DNA of 23,712 nucleotides from CAZEJK01 sp964512045 (GTDB lineage: Bacteria; Acidobacteriota; Thermoanaerobaculia; Thermoanaerobaculales; Sulfomarinibacteraceae). The notes under the pieces are model-generated. The model was not told the DNA's origin. It ran no database searches and was given only the letters and a program-made list of their open reading frames with translations. The stretch covers positions 1 to 23,712 of the forward strand of contig CAZEJK010000064.1 in NCBI GenBank assembly GCA_964512045.1. Reading direction: 5' to 3'. The first letter of the stretch is position 1. Each line of letters begins with the position of its first letter. This document shows, in pieces, positions 16,336-23,712 of the stretch. A program made the translations under genes and the position numbers.

Positions 16336-17818
16336 CTCCCAGGGCGACGACCACGAGCTGCCACCCCTCGGACAGGACTCCGGGTCGCGCTGCGAACACG
16401 CCCGCCACAAAGACCAGGAACGCCGGGAGCACGGTCAGCATCTCGAGCCACGGCTGGCTCGGCAATGCCAGTGTCGCAGCGCCTCTGAAGAGCACGGCAC
16501 TTGCGCAAAACACCCCCAGCCCGACCACGGCCGGGGCCAACGCCGCGGCGAGCTGTCGAGGCCTGATCCCGACCAGACGCATCACGAGAGCTACGTTGAC
16601 AGGAACGAACAGCACCGTCATCGCCGACTCGACCGCACACACCGCCACCAGACTGTACTGCGCCGCCGCAGCCAGCGCTGCGATGGTGACCGCGGCACGA
16701 ACTGCCGTCAGCCGCAACAGCAGGTCGACTCGGTTCACCGCGATGTAGATGGGTGCAGTGAACAGCAATGGCATGAGAATCGCGAACGGCACCAACACCT
16801 GCAGGTAGACGACGATCTGCCGCCATGTCTGCCCCAGCAAGAGCGGTACGAGCAGGTCGGCGTACAGCAGCAGGGCACCACCTCCGGCAGCGGTGAAGAT
16901 CAGCATGAACATCGTCAGCTTGAGGAACCAGCGTGCGAGAGTCGATCGATCGTCCTGCTCCCTGCAAAACGCCGGTACCGCAACGCGGTCATGGGCCCCT
17001 TGCACGCTCTGCAGTGGAATATGCACGAGGCGGCTCGTGACCTCGTAGAAACCCAGCCGGGAGATGCCCAGGAAGCCGCCGATGAACAGCCGGTTCGCCG
17101 AGTCGATGATGAACGACAGGTTTCCCGACGACCAGATCCTGATGCCAGTACCAAGCAACAGCCTGGCCGCCTCTCGGTCGAGCCGCACACGAACCTTCCA
17201 CGGCGGCGGAACCCACCACAGAACTGCCGCCACCGCAGGTCCGGCCAACGCGCCTGCCACCAACGCCCATACCCCCCAACCGCGAAGCGCCAGCACCACC
17301 GCCACCACTGCGTTGAGAACGCTGTCCACGAGCTGAATCAACATCTGTTTGCGAAAGTTCAGCGCCCGGACGGCGAGCGTCATCGGAATCGCCGCGACTG
17401 CCTGGGGAATCAGCCGGAGTGACATGATTCCCACCACCAGGCCCGCACGCGGATCCCCGAACCAGGCTCCTGCAAGCGGTGTGAACGCCAGGATCGCGCC
17501 GACTGCCGCAACCGTGAGGCCGGCATTCAGCACGAGACAGGTATCGGCCGCAGGCTCCACAGAACCGCGATGCTGTATCAGTGCTGTGTGGAGCCCGAGC
17601 GACTTTGCCCGGTTCGCAACCGATAGAAACACCACTGCCACCGCGACGAGGCCGAAATCGTCCGGCGCCAACAACCGCGCCAGGACGATGATGGACAGCG
17701 TCTGGACCACGCGCTGGGCGACCATTCCCAGGGTGCTCCACTTCGCACCGCGAAGAGCGAGAGTGGAGGTGCCAGGCTCACCAGCGGTGCTGGCGCGCGC
17801 CACCTCGTCTCGGCTCAC
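16268..17818 (-). CDS. Wzx/WzxC-like polysaccharide flippase
   Basis: This 516-residue integral membrane protein of the MOP exporter superfamily has about 12-14 hydrophobic segments. The opening is typical: ALRGAKWSTLGMVAQRVVQ, then ARLLAPDDFGLVAVAVVFL, ALIQHRG, FRKQMLIQLVDSVLNAV, and GFYEVTSRLVHIPLQSVQGAHDRVAVPAF before the second half. It would flip undecaprenyl-linked sugar units to the outer face of the membrane. The GTG start at 17818 overlaps the stop of the sulfatase-like gene as GTGA, so the two genes are translated together. The arginine- and proline-rich last 20 residues overlap the convergent radical SAM gene and are unlikely to be essential. It is a second export route beside the ABC system at the left of the window. 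Confidence 0.94.
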   Translation of the reverse strand: MSRDEVARASTAGEPGTSTLALRGAKWSTLGMVAQRVVQTLSIIVLARLLAPDDFGLVAVAVVFLSVANRAKSLGLHTALIQHRGSVEPAADTCLVLNAGLTVAAVGAILAFTPLAGAWFGDPRAGLVVGIMSLRLIPQAVAAIPMTLAVRALNFRKQMLIQLVDSVLNAVVAVVLALRGWGVWALVAGALAGPAVAAVLWWVPPPWKVRVRLDREAARLLLGTGIRIWSSGNLSFIIDSANRLFIGGFLGISRLGFYEVTSRLVHIPLQSVQGAHDRVAVPAFCREQDDRSTLARWFLKLTMFMLIFTAAGGGALLLYADLLVPLLLGQTWRQIVVYLQVLVPFAILMPLLFTAPIYIAVNRVDLLLRLTAVRAAVTIAALAAAAQYSLVAVCAVESAMTVLFVPVNVALVMRLVGIRPRQLAAALAPAVVGLGVFCASAVLFRGAATLALPSQPWLEMLTVLPAFLVFVAGVFAARPGVLSEGWQLVVVALGVTVGEPDGSRRPGRPDPKRTAP

Positions 17819-19221
17819 AAGTACCCCAGGTCGGCGAGCCGGCTCCGGAGCGCTTCGTCTCCATCGCCAACCCGTCCACCCCGCGCGCCACCGAGGTTCC
17901 GGACTTCATCGCTGACGAAGGCCAGGTGCTCGTCGACGAGCTTCCGCGCGTGACGGAGCAGCTCGGAGCCCTCTGCAACCTGATTGCTGCGTTCTCCGGG
18001 GTCATTGTCGAGATCGTACAGCTCTTCCCGCTCGCCCTCATCGTCCCGGACGTACTTCCATGACGGCGTTCGGCACGCGACGATACGAAAGATATCGGGC
18101 TCGCCGGTTCGGCTCCGCCGACCTCCGCAGTGCATCGCCTCGGCAAACACCGGCTCCGCCTCTGCTGTATGCGTGGCTCCCTCCAGGAGCGGACGTCGAC
18201 TCTGGCCCTGGAAGCTATCGGGTTGCGGAACACCGAGCAGGTCCAGTACTGTCGGAGCGAGATCGATCAACCCGAACTGCGACGCGACCCGTCGGTGACC
18301 GAAACGCCACGGGGCGTGGATGATCAGAGGCACTCGGACCAGCTCCTCGCACAGGTCCGGTCCGTGTGCGTACGCACCGTGCTCGCCGAACCGCTCGCCG
18401 TGATCCGACGTGACCACGATGACGGTCTCCTCCTCCGATCGAGCACTGTACAGAGCGTCAATGAAAGCTCCGACGAGGCCGTCCATGTACTCCACCCGGC
18501 GGTTGTACAGGTCCCGCAGCAGCCGATCGGCCAGCCGGTGGCGCCCGAACGGAATGCCGGCCAACCCGGCGGCGTAGCTCCAGCGATCCCGCCACCTCCG
18601 CTGGCCCGGCAGCGGGTTGTACGGGTAGTGGACGTCCATGAAGTGGAGCCAGGCGGCAAACGGGCGACGCTGGTCTCCACACCACCGCAGACTCCGCTCG
18701 ACGACCTCCTGCCCGGTCAGGTACTGGCCACCTTCCTCCTGCAGGAGAGCCTGGACGAGCATGAGAAAACCCAGATTCCAGCGGCCGAGGGCACCGTGAA
18801 GCGCACGGATCATCCGCCGGGTACGGCCCGTCGGAGCCGGAGAGGCCTCGTCCGGATGCAGCTCCCAGAAGTCGAAGAACAGATCGAAGCCCCGGTCATA
18901 ACCAGTCTCTCGCGTCAGGAACGGGTTGGAAGGGTTGAACGCTGCAGTGGCGTAGCCGGCGTCACGCAGCGACTCCGCAAGTGTGGTCGCCTGCATCGGC
19001 AGGCCCTCACGCTCACCGGCAACCAGCGGATACAACGAGCACAGAATCGATGGAAACGCCGCCTGGGTTCGGGGACCGTTGCTGACCGCCTGGTCGAACA
19101 CGACGCCGTCGCGGGCCAGTGCATCCAGCCGCGGAGTCGCAGCCCGCCCGCGCGGCATACAGCTCAGGGCGTCATACCGCAAAGAGTCAACAGTGATCAA
19201 GATCAGGTTCGGGCGTCGCAC
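17815..19221 (-). CDS. Sulfatase-fold hydrolase/transferase with Thr in the nucleophile position
   Basis: This 468-residue member of the alkaline phosphatase/sulfatase superfamily begins ILITVDSLRYDAL with metal ligand D12. It has the second metal-site motif VTSDHGERFGEHG and the later FGLIDLAPTVLDLLG and ELYDLDNDPGE segments of sulfatases. In true sulfatases the formylglycine is made from Cys or Ser in C/S-x-P-x-R. Lining up the following AALLTGRYP-type stretch with PSILCSLYP here places T52 of GPRTQAAFPS at that Cys, with Ala for the Pro and Phe for the Arg. A Thr nucleophile is known in phosphotransferases of the superfamily, so the substrate may be a phosphoester rather than a sulfate ester. 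GTG start. It is followed directly by the flippase gene and lies 127 bases after the sulfotransferase gene. Confidence 0.9.
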   Translation of the reverse strand: MRRPNLILITVDSLRYDALSCMPRGRAATPRLDALARDGVVFDQAVSNGPRTQAAFPSILCSLYPLVAGEREGLPMQATTLAESLRDAGYATAAFNPSNPFLTRETGYDRGFDLFFDFWELHPDEASPAPTGRTRRMIRALHGALGRWNLGFLMLVQALLQEEGGQYLTGQEVVERSLRWCGDQRRPFAAWLHFMDVHYPYNPLPGQRRWRDRWSYAAGLAGIPFGRHRLADRLLRDLYNRRVEYMDGLVGAFIDALYSARSEEETVIVVTSDHGERFGEHGAYAHGPDLCEELVRVPLIIHAPWRFGHRRVASQFGLIDLAPTVLDLLGVPQPDSFQGQSRRPLLEGATHTAEAEPVFAEAMHCGGRRSRTGEPDIFRIVACRTPSWKYVRDDEGEREELYDLDNDPGERSNQVAEGSELLRHARKLVDEHLAFVSDEVRNLGGARGGRVGDGDEALRSRLADLGYL

Positions 19222-19348
19222 CGTCCCACCCGATCCTCAAAGGCCGTCTGGAACGCTCGAATCATGGCGCCCAAGAGTACCGCATCCGCCCCAATCGCAG
19301 CCAGACAGATCCGCCTGGACCGCGAAGCCCCGGACGCGAACCTCGACG

Positions 19349-20200
19349 TCACTCGGTGTCCAGATACTCCTCGAGCCCGAACCTCCGGACCATCCTCCGG
19401 ACCTCGACGACCTCACGTGGAGTCAACGACTTGGTCCAGGTCCGCAGCGGATCGTACCCGGCTCGCCAGGTCTGCTTGCCACGTTGAAACGAGAGTGTCG
19501 AGAACCGTTTTCGAACCGCGTCGGTCATCGGCAGACGGAGGCGCTCGAGGAGCGGCGCGACCACCCGCTCCGGATCACGAACCAGATCCTCGAATCGGAC
19601 CAGGCTCACACGGCTCAGCACTCCTTGCTTCTTCGGAACATAGTTCTGATCGCACCAGAACAATGCGAGCACCTCTGTCGGAGAGAGCTCGCACTCGAGA
19701 AGATCCTCGAAACCGTCGTAGGTGCCATCTCTCTCCGTCACCTCGCGCATGCTGTGCCGCACGTACTCGAGGCTGACGTCCCACTCCTGCTCCTTCATCG
19801 ACCCGACGACCGCCAGTGGGTTGCGCACCATGAAGACCGGATCGATGTCGAACCGATCGATCAGCCACGCCATCATCAGGTTGGCACGGATCAGCTTCAC
19901 TACCGGCCGGGAGCTCAACGGGTTATCGCGCAGTACGAACTCGTTCATCACATCGCCGGCGACCACTCGCGCCAGAAACGTCTCCCACGGGCTCTCGTCT
20001 CCCGGGAGCAGATAATGGGGAAAAGGAAAGTCGCGCGCCTCTGGCATGCGAATCGGATGCAACGGCTCGAACAGCAGCCGGCAGCCGGCCGCAGCGATGA
20101 TCTCTGCCAGCCAGGTGGTTCCGCTGCGACCACTTCCGAACACGACAATCGGTCGTGTCGCTGCTCTGCCCTCCTCCGACCGTCTCTCGTTACGGTACAT
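19349..20200 (-). CDS. Sulfotransferase family protein (PAPS-dependent type)
   Basis: From ATG 20200, with GGAGAG upstream on the minus strand, the product is 283 residues. The frame is open upstream to 20713, but that part is non-coding in appearance and overlaps the divergent gene. The 5'-phosphosulfate-binding loop is VVFGSGRSGTTWLAEII at about 20-36. The 3'-phosphate-binding part is KLIRANLMMAW followed by PVFMVRNPLAVVGSM. A basic C-terminal part ends with a LTPREVVEVRRMVRRFGLEEY helix typical of the family. It would move sulfate from PAPS to a sugar hydroxyl of the glycan. It is the first gene of a minus-strand unit with the sulfatase-like and flippase genes. PAPS synthesis genes are not in the window. 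Confidence 0.9.
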   Translation of the reverse strand: MYRNERRSEEGRAATRPIVVFGSGRSGTTWLAEIIAAAGCRLLFEPLHPIRMPEARDFPFPHYLLPGDESPWETFLARVVAGDVMNEFVLRDNPLSSRPVVKLIRANLMMAWLIDRFDIDPVFMVRNPLAVVGSMKEQEWDVSLEYVRHSMREVTERDGTYDGFEDLLECELSPTEVLALFWCDQNYVPKKQGVLSRVSLVRFEDLVRDPERVVAPLLERLRLPMTDAVRKRFSTLSFQRGKQTWRAGYDPLRTWTKSLTPREVVEVRRMVRRFGLEEYLDTE

Positions 20201-20374
20201 CGGACACTCTCCAAGCCGGACACTGCTGGGCTCAGCTCTAACACAGCACATGTCGTTGCAGCCGATGCCACAGCAGACGTACTGTGTCCATCGCACTCCA
20301 TCTGCCGCGGCGCACCCTGCTTCCGCACGCCTCCCGCATGCTACCATCGGCACGCTTTCTCGAGGAGGCGGAGC
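20201..20374. promoter_or_regulatory. Divergent control region between the sulfotransferase and the fusion gene
   Basis: This is a 174-base gap with outward-facing genes. Plus-strand candidates are a -10-like TACCAT at 20342-20347 and a very good ribosome site AGGAGG at 20363-20368, six bases before GTG 20375. On the minus strand, TTAGAG (complement of 20236-20241) could be a -10 for the sulfotransferase unit. No clear -35 was found for either. Confidence 0.4.
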
Positions 20375-23300
20375 GTGCGACAAGCCCTCATCGCGGGTCG
20401 CTATCAGTGTGCAGGCGCCCCCGGGTACTCGACACTGACGGCAATGATAGGCGCTCTCAGACGCAGCTATGGGATGCGATGTACAGTGGCAACCACGTTC
20501 CCAGGGGGGAGCCGGCACCGGCTCGGCAGCGACTGCATCTCTGCGGACGATATCTCTGCGGTGAGTGCCGCGATGAGGGACGCGGACGTTGTGATCCTCG
20601 GGGGAGCACTCGAAGACCGTGAGCATGACGAGGAATCGGGGCTGTGGCTGACGGGCACGGACGCCGGCCCATCCCTGTACGGATCGATGGCATGGTTGGC
20701 AGCACTCCACCACCGCCCACTGGTCACCTGGGGATTGAATGTCGGGCCAATCCGCTCCTCAGACGGTCAGCAGCATGTCGCGGCACTCGTCGAGTACTCC
20801 TGGGCGTTCAGCGTCTGCGATCGGGTCGCATGGGACAACCTTCGGGGTGCATCTGCCCCCGTGATCGGCGTGAACGTCACGGCGGATCCGGCCTTCCTTC
20901 TCGAGCCCGCATCGCACGAGCACGCGCTGGCCATTCTGCGGAACGTCGCGTCCGATCCACACGGTCCCTGGCTCGCGGTCGCACCGGGCCTCGCACAGGC
21001 GCGCGACGACGGGGAGCGATGGGTGATCGAGCTGGCCGACGGTATCGCCGCATGGACCGAAGCGACCGGCGGCCGAGCGTTGATCTTCACCGATGTCGCT
21101 CGCGGGGCACCGAGAAGCTCGGCCCCACCTCCGGTCTGGTCGTCCCTCACTCGCCAGCTCTCCGCCGAGCAGCACGTGCTCATCGAAGGTGTTCTCCCGC
21201 CGCATGACAGGTGTGCGGTACTCGGCCGCTGCGACGCAGTCCTCGGCGGTCAGCGGTCCGACATCGTCGTCGCGGCTGTTGCTGGGAAGCTCCCGGTTGC
21301 CGTGAGCGACGAGGCCATCGTCGTTCACCTGATGGAGGAGCTCGGGATGCCGGGACAAACCCTGCCTCCTGAGCAGCTCACTGCAGACAGCCTCATCCGC
21401 TGCCTCACCGCACGTTCGGCAGGAGGTGCACAGACTGCCTCTCTCCTACCAGCACGAGTACGTCAGCTCCAGGAGCGGGGTCGGGCTGACGTCGCGACCG
21501 TGGGTGCCGCAGCCGGTGGCGAGCTCGCTCCACCCACAGCACCTTCGCACACCACCCGAGGTCTTGGCCACAGATCCGTCATCGCACTTGCGGAACGATC
21601 GGCACGGGATCGTCAGACCGTGCTCCAGCTCCAGCAGGAGAACCGGCTCCTCAACGCCCGCATCGAGGGTCTGGTGCAGCAGAGCGCCTGGCAGGTATGG
21701 AAGGCCCGAAAGGGCTCGTGGCCGCGCCGCATGGTGACCTGTACCAAGCGCTGCTACTACGCGATGGCCAAGCTGATTCGCCGCATCGTTTGGAGGCTCC
21801 TCGGTGCGATCGAGACGGGCGGCGCGCCGAGCCCGGCATACGCGGCAAAGTTCTACCGCTATCTCAAGCAGCGCAACCGGTCACACCGTCCGCTTGACGC
21901 GGTCCGATGTCCAACCTCCATGGACACGATCTCTGTCGTGCTCCCGGTGTTCAACGGCGCCGAGTTCCTTGCGGAGGCGATCGACAGCGTGTTGGCGCAG
22001 ACGCATGAGGAGCTCGAGCTGATCATCGTGAACGACGGCTCGACCGACCGAAGTCCCGAGATGATCCAGCAGTACGCCGAAACCGATCGCCGGATCACGG
22101 TGATCCATCAGGCCAATCAAGGTCTCCCTCGGGCACTGTCGAACGGCTTTTGCACCGCTACAGGAAGCTACCTGACCTGGATAAGCCACGACAACCGATT
22201 GCAGCCGGAGTTCCTCGAGAGGATGCTCGGCATCCTCCGTAGCCACCCCGAGTGGGACATGATCTACGCCAACATGGACCTCATCGACACCGACGGGAAC
22301 CCGCTGACGGAGAGCTCATGGTATGTCGGACGCCAGGTACCTCCTGGAAGCCATCACATTCACTTGCCGGCCACCGCGCTCGAGCTCAACACGTGGCCAG
22401 ACAACACCGTTGGCGCAGCGTTCCTCTACCGCGCCAGGGTTCCGGTGCTGCTCGGTGACTACAGCAGCGCCCGCATGACCGTCGAGGACTACGACTACTG
22501 GATGCTCGTCAACGAGTTCCTCACCCTCCGACACGCTGGCTTCCAGGAGCCTCTCTACGAGTACCGGTTCCATCCGAGCTCCCTCACCTCCAGCGAAGAT
22601 CCAAACCGGGTTCTGGCGCTCCGCGAGCGCACGATGGTGTTCGACGACTTTCGCCGAGACCTTGCGGTCACACCGATGATCTGGATGCTCGAGGGCTTTC
22701 CCCAGTCGGGCGTCGGCTTGTCAATCCGCACCGCGCTCGAGCAGCGCATCCGATCAGCAAGCCATCTCCTCGTGTCCGGGCACGATCCGTCGATGGACCG
22801 ATGGCCCGCCCTGTGGCTACCGCTCGCGCGTGTCCAGTGGCAGGACGATCTCGGATCGCTGGAGCCCCCCGCAGGCCACAGTCCCGCGACCACCGTCCAC
22901 GTTCTCCTGACGGGCGCTCGCGAGCGTCTGCCGGCGCAGATCCCGCCCGGCTGGGACCTGTGCGCAACGGTTGCCCGAGATGCGAAGCTCGTCCGGACCG
23001 AGAGACCATATACAGGCTGGTACGAGGTTCCCGATCCCGGCCAGCTCTTCACGATGGTCGATATCCGGGCTCGAACCCGGCAGATCCGGGCGATCGAATC
23101 TGAGCTGCACAGCTCCTCGCAGCCTCGACTCGAGGCCTCGGTGGTCATCTCCACGTTCCGTCGTCCCCAGGCATTGGCTCGCGCCCTGCGCTCTCTCACA
23201 TCACAGACGCTGTCGCCGGATCAGTTCGAGATCATCGTTGTGAACAACGACCCGGAGAGCTCCGTCGAACCCGTCGTGAGGATGGTTCGCGATGAGCTCG

Positions 23301-23712
23301 GTTCCGCTCCGGCCGAGCACCTCCAGCTGCTCGACTGCCCCGTGCCAGGTCTCAGTCACGCTCGCAACGTCGGTATCGGTGCTGCACGTGGACAGGTGGT
23401 GGCCTTTCTGGATGATGACGCCGTCGCCGAGCCGGACTGGCTCGAGGAGCTTCTCGCCCCCTACCGGACCGACAGCACGGTCGGCGTCGTCGGAGGCCGC
23501 ATCACGCTGACCGTTCCCGCGGATGCACCTGACTGGGTGATTCCGGAGCTCTGGCCACTCTGGGGGCATCTCAACTTGCGATCCGGCCCGGCGCGGCAGG
23601 TGGACGTGTGGCACGAGTTCCCGTGGGGTGGAAACTGGAGCGCACGGCGGTCGGTGCTTCTCGCCATCGGAGGGTTTCGGTGCGGGTACGGGCGATGCGG
23701 CGACAACTATGG
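20375..23712 (+). CDS. Giant fusion: pyruvyl-transferase-like, coiled coil, GT2 and GT2; runs off the window
   Basis: One frame stays open from GTG 20375 (AGGAGG six bases upstream) to the last base: 1,112 codons without a stop. Residues 1 to about 370 resemble a polysaccharide pyruvyl transferase: ADVVILGGALED at about 70, LVTWGLNVGPIRSS, ADPAFLLEP, and a C-terminal LGGQRSDIVVAAVAGKLPVAVS with R294. Residues 403-437 form a heptad-like helix (LQLQQENRLLNARIEGLVQ), followed by a basic, tryptophan-rich stretch. The first GT2 domain begins at 519 (ISVVLPVFNG), with NDGSTD at 553-558, SHDN around 606 and an EDYDYWM acid motif. A linker of about 170 residues follows. A second GT2 domain begins at 921 (ASVVISTFRRP), with the DDD metal motif at 1013-1015. 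It may be a multi-step glycosyltransferase making or capping the glycan. The true C-terminus is outside the window. Confidence 0.9.
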   Translation, partial: MRQALIAGRYQCAGAPGYSTLTAMIGALRRSYGMRCTVATTFPGGSRHRLGSDCISADDISAVSAAMRDADVVILGGALEDREHDEESGLWLTGTDAGPSLYGSMAWLAALHHRPLVTWGLNVGPIRSSDGQQHVAALVEYSWAFSVCDRVAWDNLRGASAPVIGVNVTADPAFLLEPASHEHALAILRNVASDPHGPWLAVAPGLAQARDDGERWVIELADGIAAWTEATGGRALIFTDVARGAPRSSAPPPVWSSLTRQLSAEQHVLIEGVLPPHDRCAVLGRCDAVLGGQRSDIVVAAVAGKLPVAVSDEAIVVHLMEELGMPGQTLPPEQLTADSLIRCLTARSAGGAQTASLLPARVRQLQERGRADVATVGAAAGGELAPPTAPSHTTRGLGHRSVIALAERSARDRQTVLQLQQENRLLNARIEGLVQQSAWQVWKARKGSWPRRMVTCTKRCYYAMAKLIRRIVWRLLGAIETGGAPSPAYAAKFYRYLKQRNRSHRPLDAVRCPTSMDTISVVLPVFNGAEFLAEAIDSVLAQTHEELELIIVNDGSTDRSPEMIQQYAETDRRITVIHQANQGLPRALSNGFCTATGSYLTWISHDNRLQPEFLERMLGILRSHPEWDMIYANMDLIDTDGNPLTESSWYVGRQVPPGSHHIHLPATALELNTWPDNTVGAAFLYRARVPVLLGDYSSARMTVEDYDYWMLVNEFLTLRHAGFQEPLYEYRFHPSSLTSSEDPNRVLALRERTMVFDDFRRDLAVTPMIWMLEGFPQSGVGLSIRTALEQRIRSASHLLVSGHDPSMDRWPALWLPLARVQWQDDLGSLEPPAGHSPATTVHVLLTGARERLPAQIPPGWDLCATVARDAKLVRTERPYTGWYEVPDPGQLFTMVDIRARTRQIRAIESELHSSSQPRLEASVVISTFRRPQALARALRSLTSQTLSPDQFEIIVVNNDPESSVEPVVRMVRDELGSAPAEHLQLLDCPVPGLSHARNVGIGAARGQVVAFLDDDAVAEPDWLEELLAPYRTDSTVGVVGGRITLTVPADAPDWVIPELWPLWGHLNLRSGPARQVDVWHEFPWGGNWSARRSVLLAIGGFRCGYGRCGDNY

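Noticed and set aside
16229..17422. Long plus-strand open frame opposite the flippase gene
   Set aside because: It is rich in Gln, Arg and His as expected for the complement of a membrane protein gene, with no recognisable domain.
18130..19776. Long plus-strand open frame opposite the sulfatase and sulfotransferase genes
   Set aside because: It is an antisense shadow common in high-GC DNA. The product has no family pattern, while the opposite strand encodes clear domains.
20201..20713. In-frame extension of the sulfotransferase into the divergent gene
   Set aside because: The sequence is cysteine- and arginine-rich and random-looking, and overlaps the strong start of the fusion gene. ATG 20200 has its own ribosome site.
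1..23712. Mobile elements, CRISPR arrays, tRNA or rRNA genes
   Set aside because: No transposase-like protein, evenly spaced repeats, or recognisable tRNA or rRNA signature was seen on either strand.

Overview
The window is a dense, high-GC, cell-surface polysaccharide biosynthesis and export locus. GTG starts are common, and many genes join through ATGA or GTGA stop/start overlaps. These traits, together with the gene content, fit a high-GC bacterium such as an Actinomycetota or Chloroflexota member. No ribosomal or housekeeping gene is present to fix the phylum, so this placement is an inference. I saw no tRNA, rRNA, CRISPR array, insertion sequence or phage gene.

Layout. Positions 1-1510 (+) hold an ABC-2 polysaccharide exporter: a permease and a Wzt/TagH-like ATPase. 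Positions 1441-3111 (-) hold a GT39-like membrane glycosyltransferase that converges on the ATPase gene and overlaps its end. Positions 3112-3495 are a divergent control region. Positions 3496-13577 (+) form one long operon: a second GT39-like enzyme whose C-terminal domain is in another frame, two GT4 glycosyltransferases, a SAM methyltransferase, a B12-binding-type radical SAM enzyme, a second radical SAM enzyme with extra C-terminal cysteines, a polysaccharide pyruvyl transferase broken by an apparent 10-base deletion, and a GT2 glycosyltransferase. Positions 13601-14890 (-) hold a CapK/PaaK-like adenylate-forming enzyme. It is divergent from a ThiH/HydG-like radical SAM enzyme at 15133-16335 (+). 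Positions 16268-20200 (-) hold a Wzx-type flippase, a sulfatase-fold hydrolase with Thr at the usual formylglycine position, and a sulfotransferase. From 20375 (+) to the window edge runs one uninterrupted frame of more than 1,100 codons. It encodes a degenerate pyruvyl-transferase-like domain, a short coiled coil and two GT2 domains.

Together the genes look able to build (GT2, GT4 and GT39-like enzymes), decorate (methyl, pyruvyl, sulfate and radical-SAM-derived changes) and export (ABC and flippase routes) one or more surface glycans. The most unusual points are three different radical SAM enzymes in one glycan locus, especially the ThiH/HydG-like one beside an adenylate-forming enzyme, the giant fusion protein at the right edge, and two apparent frame breaks inside the main operon.
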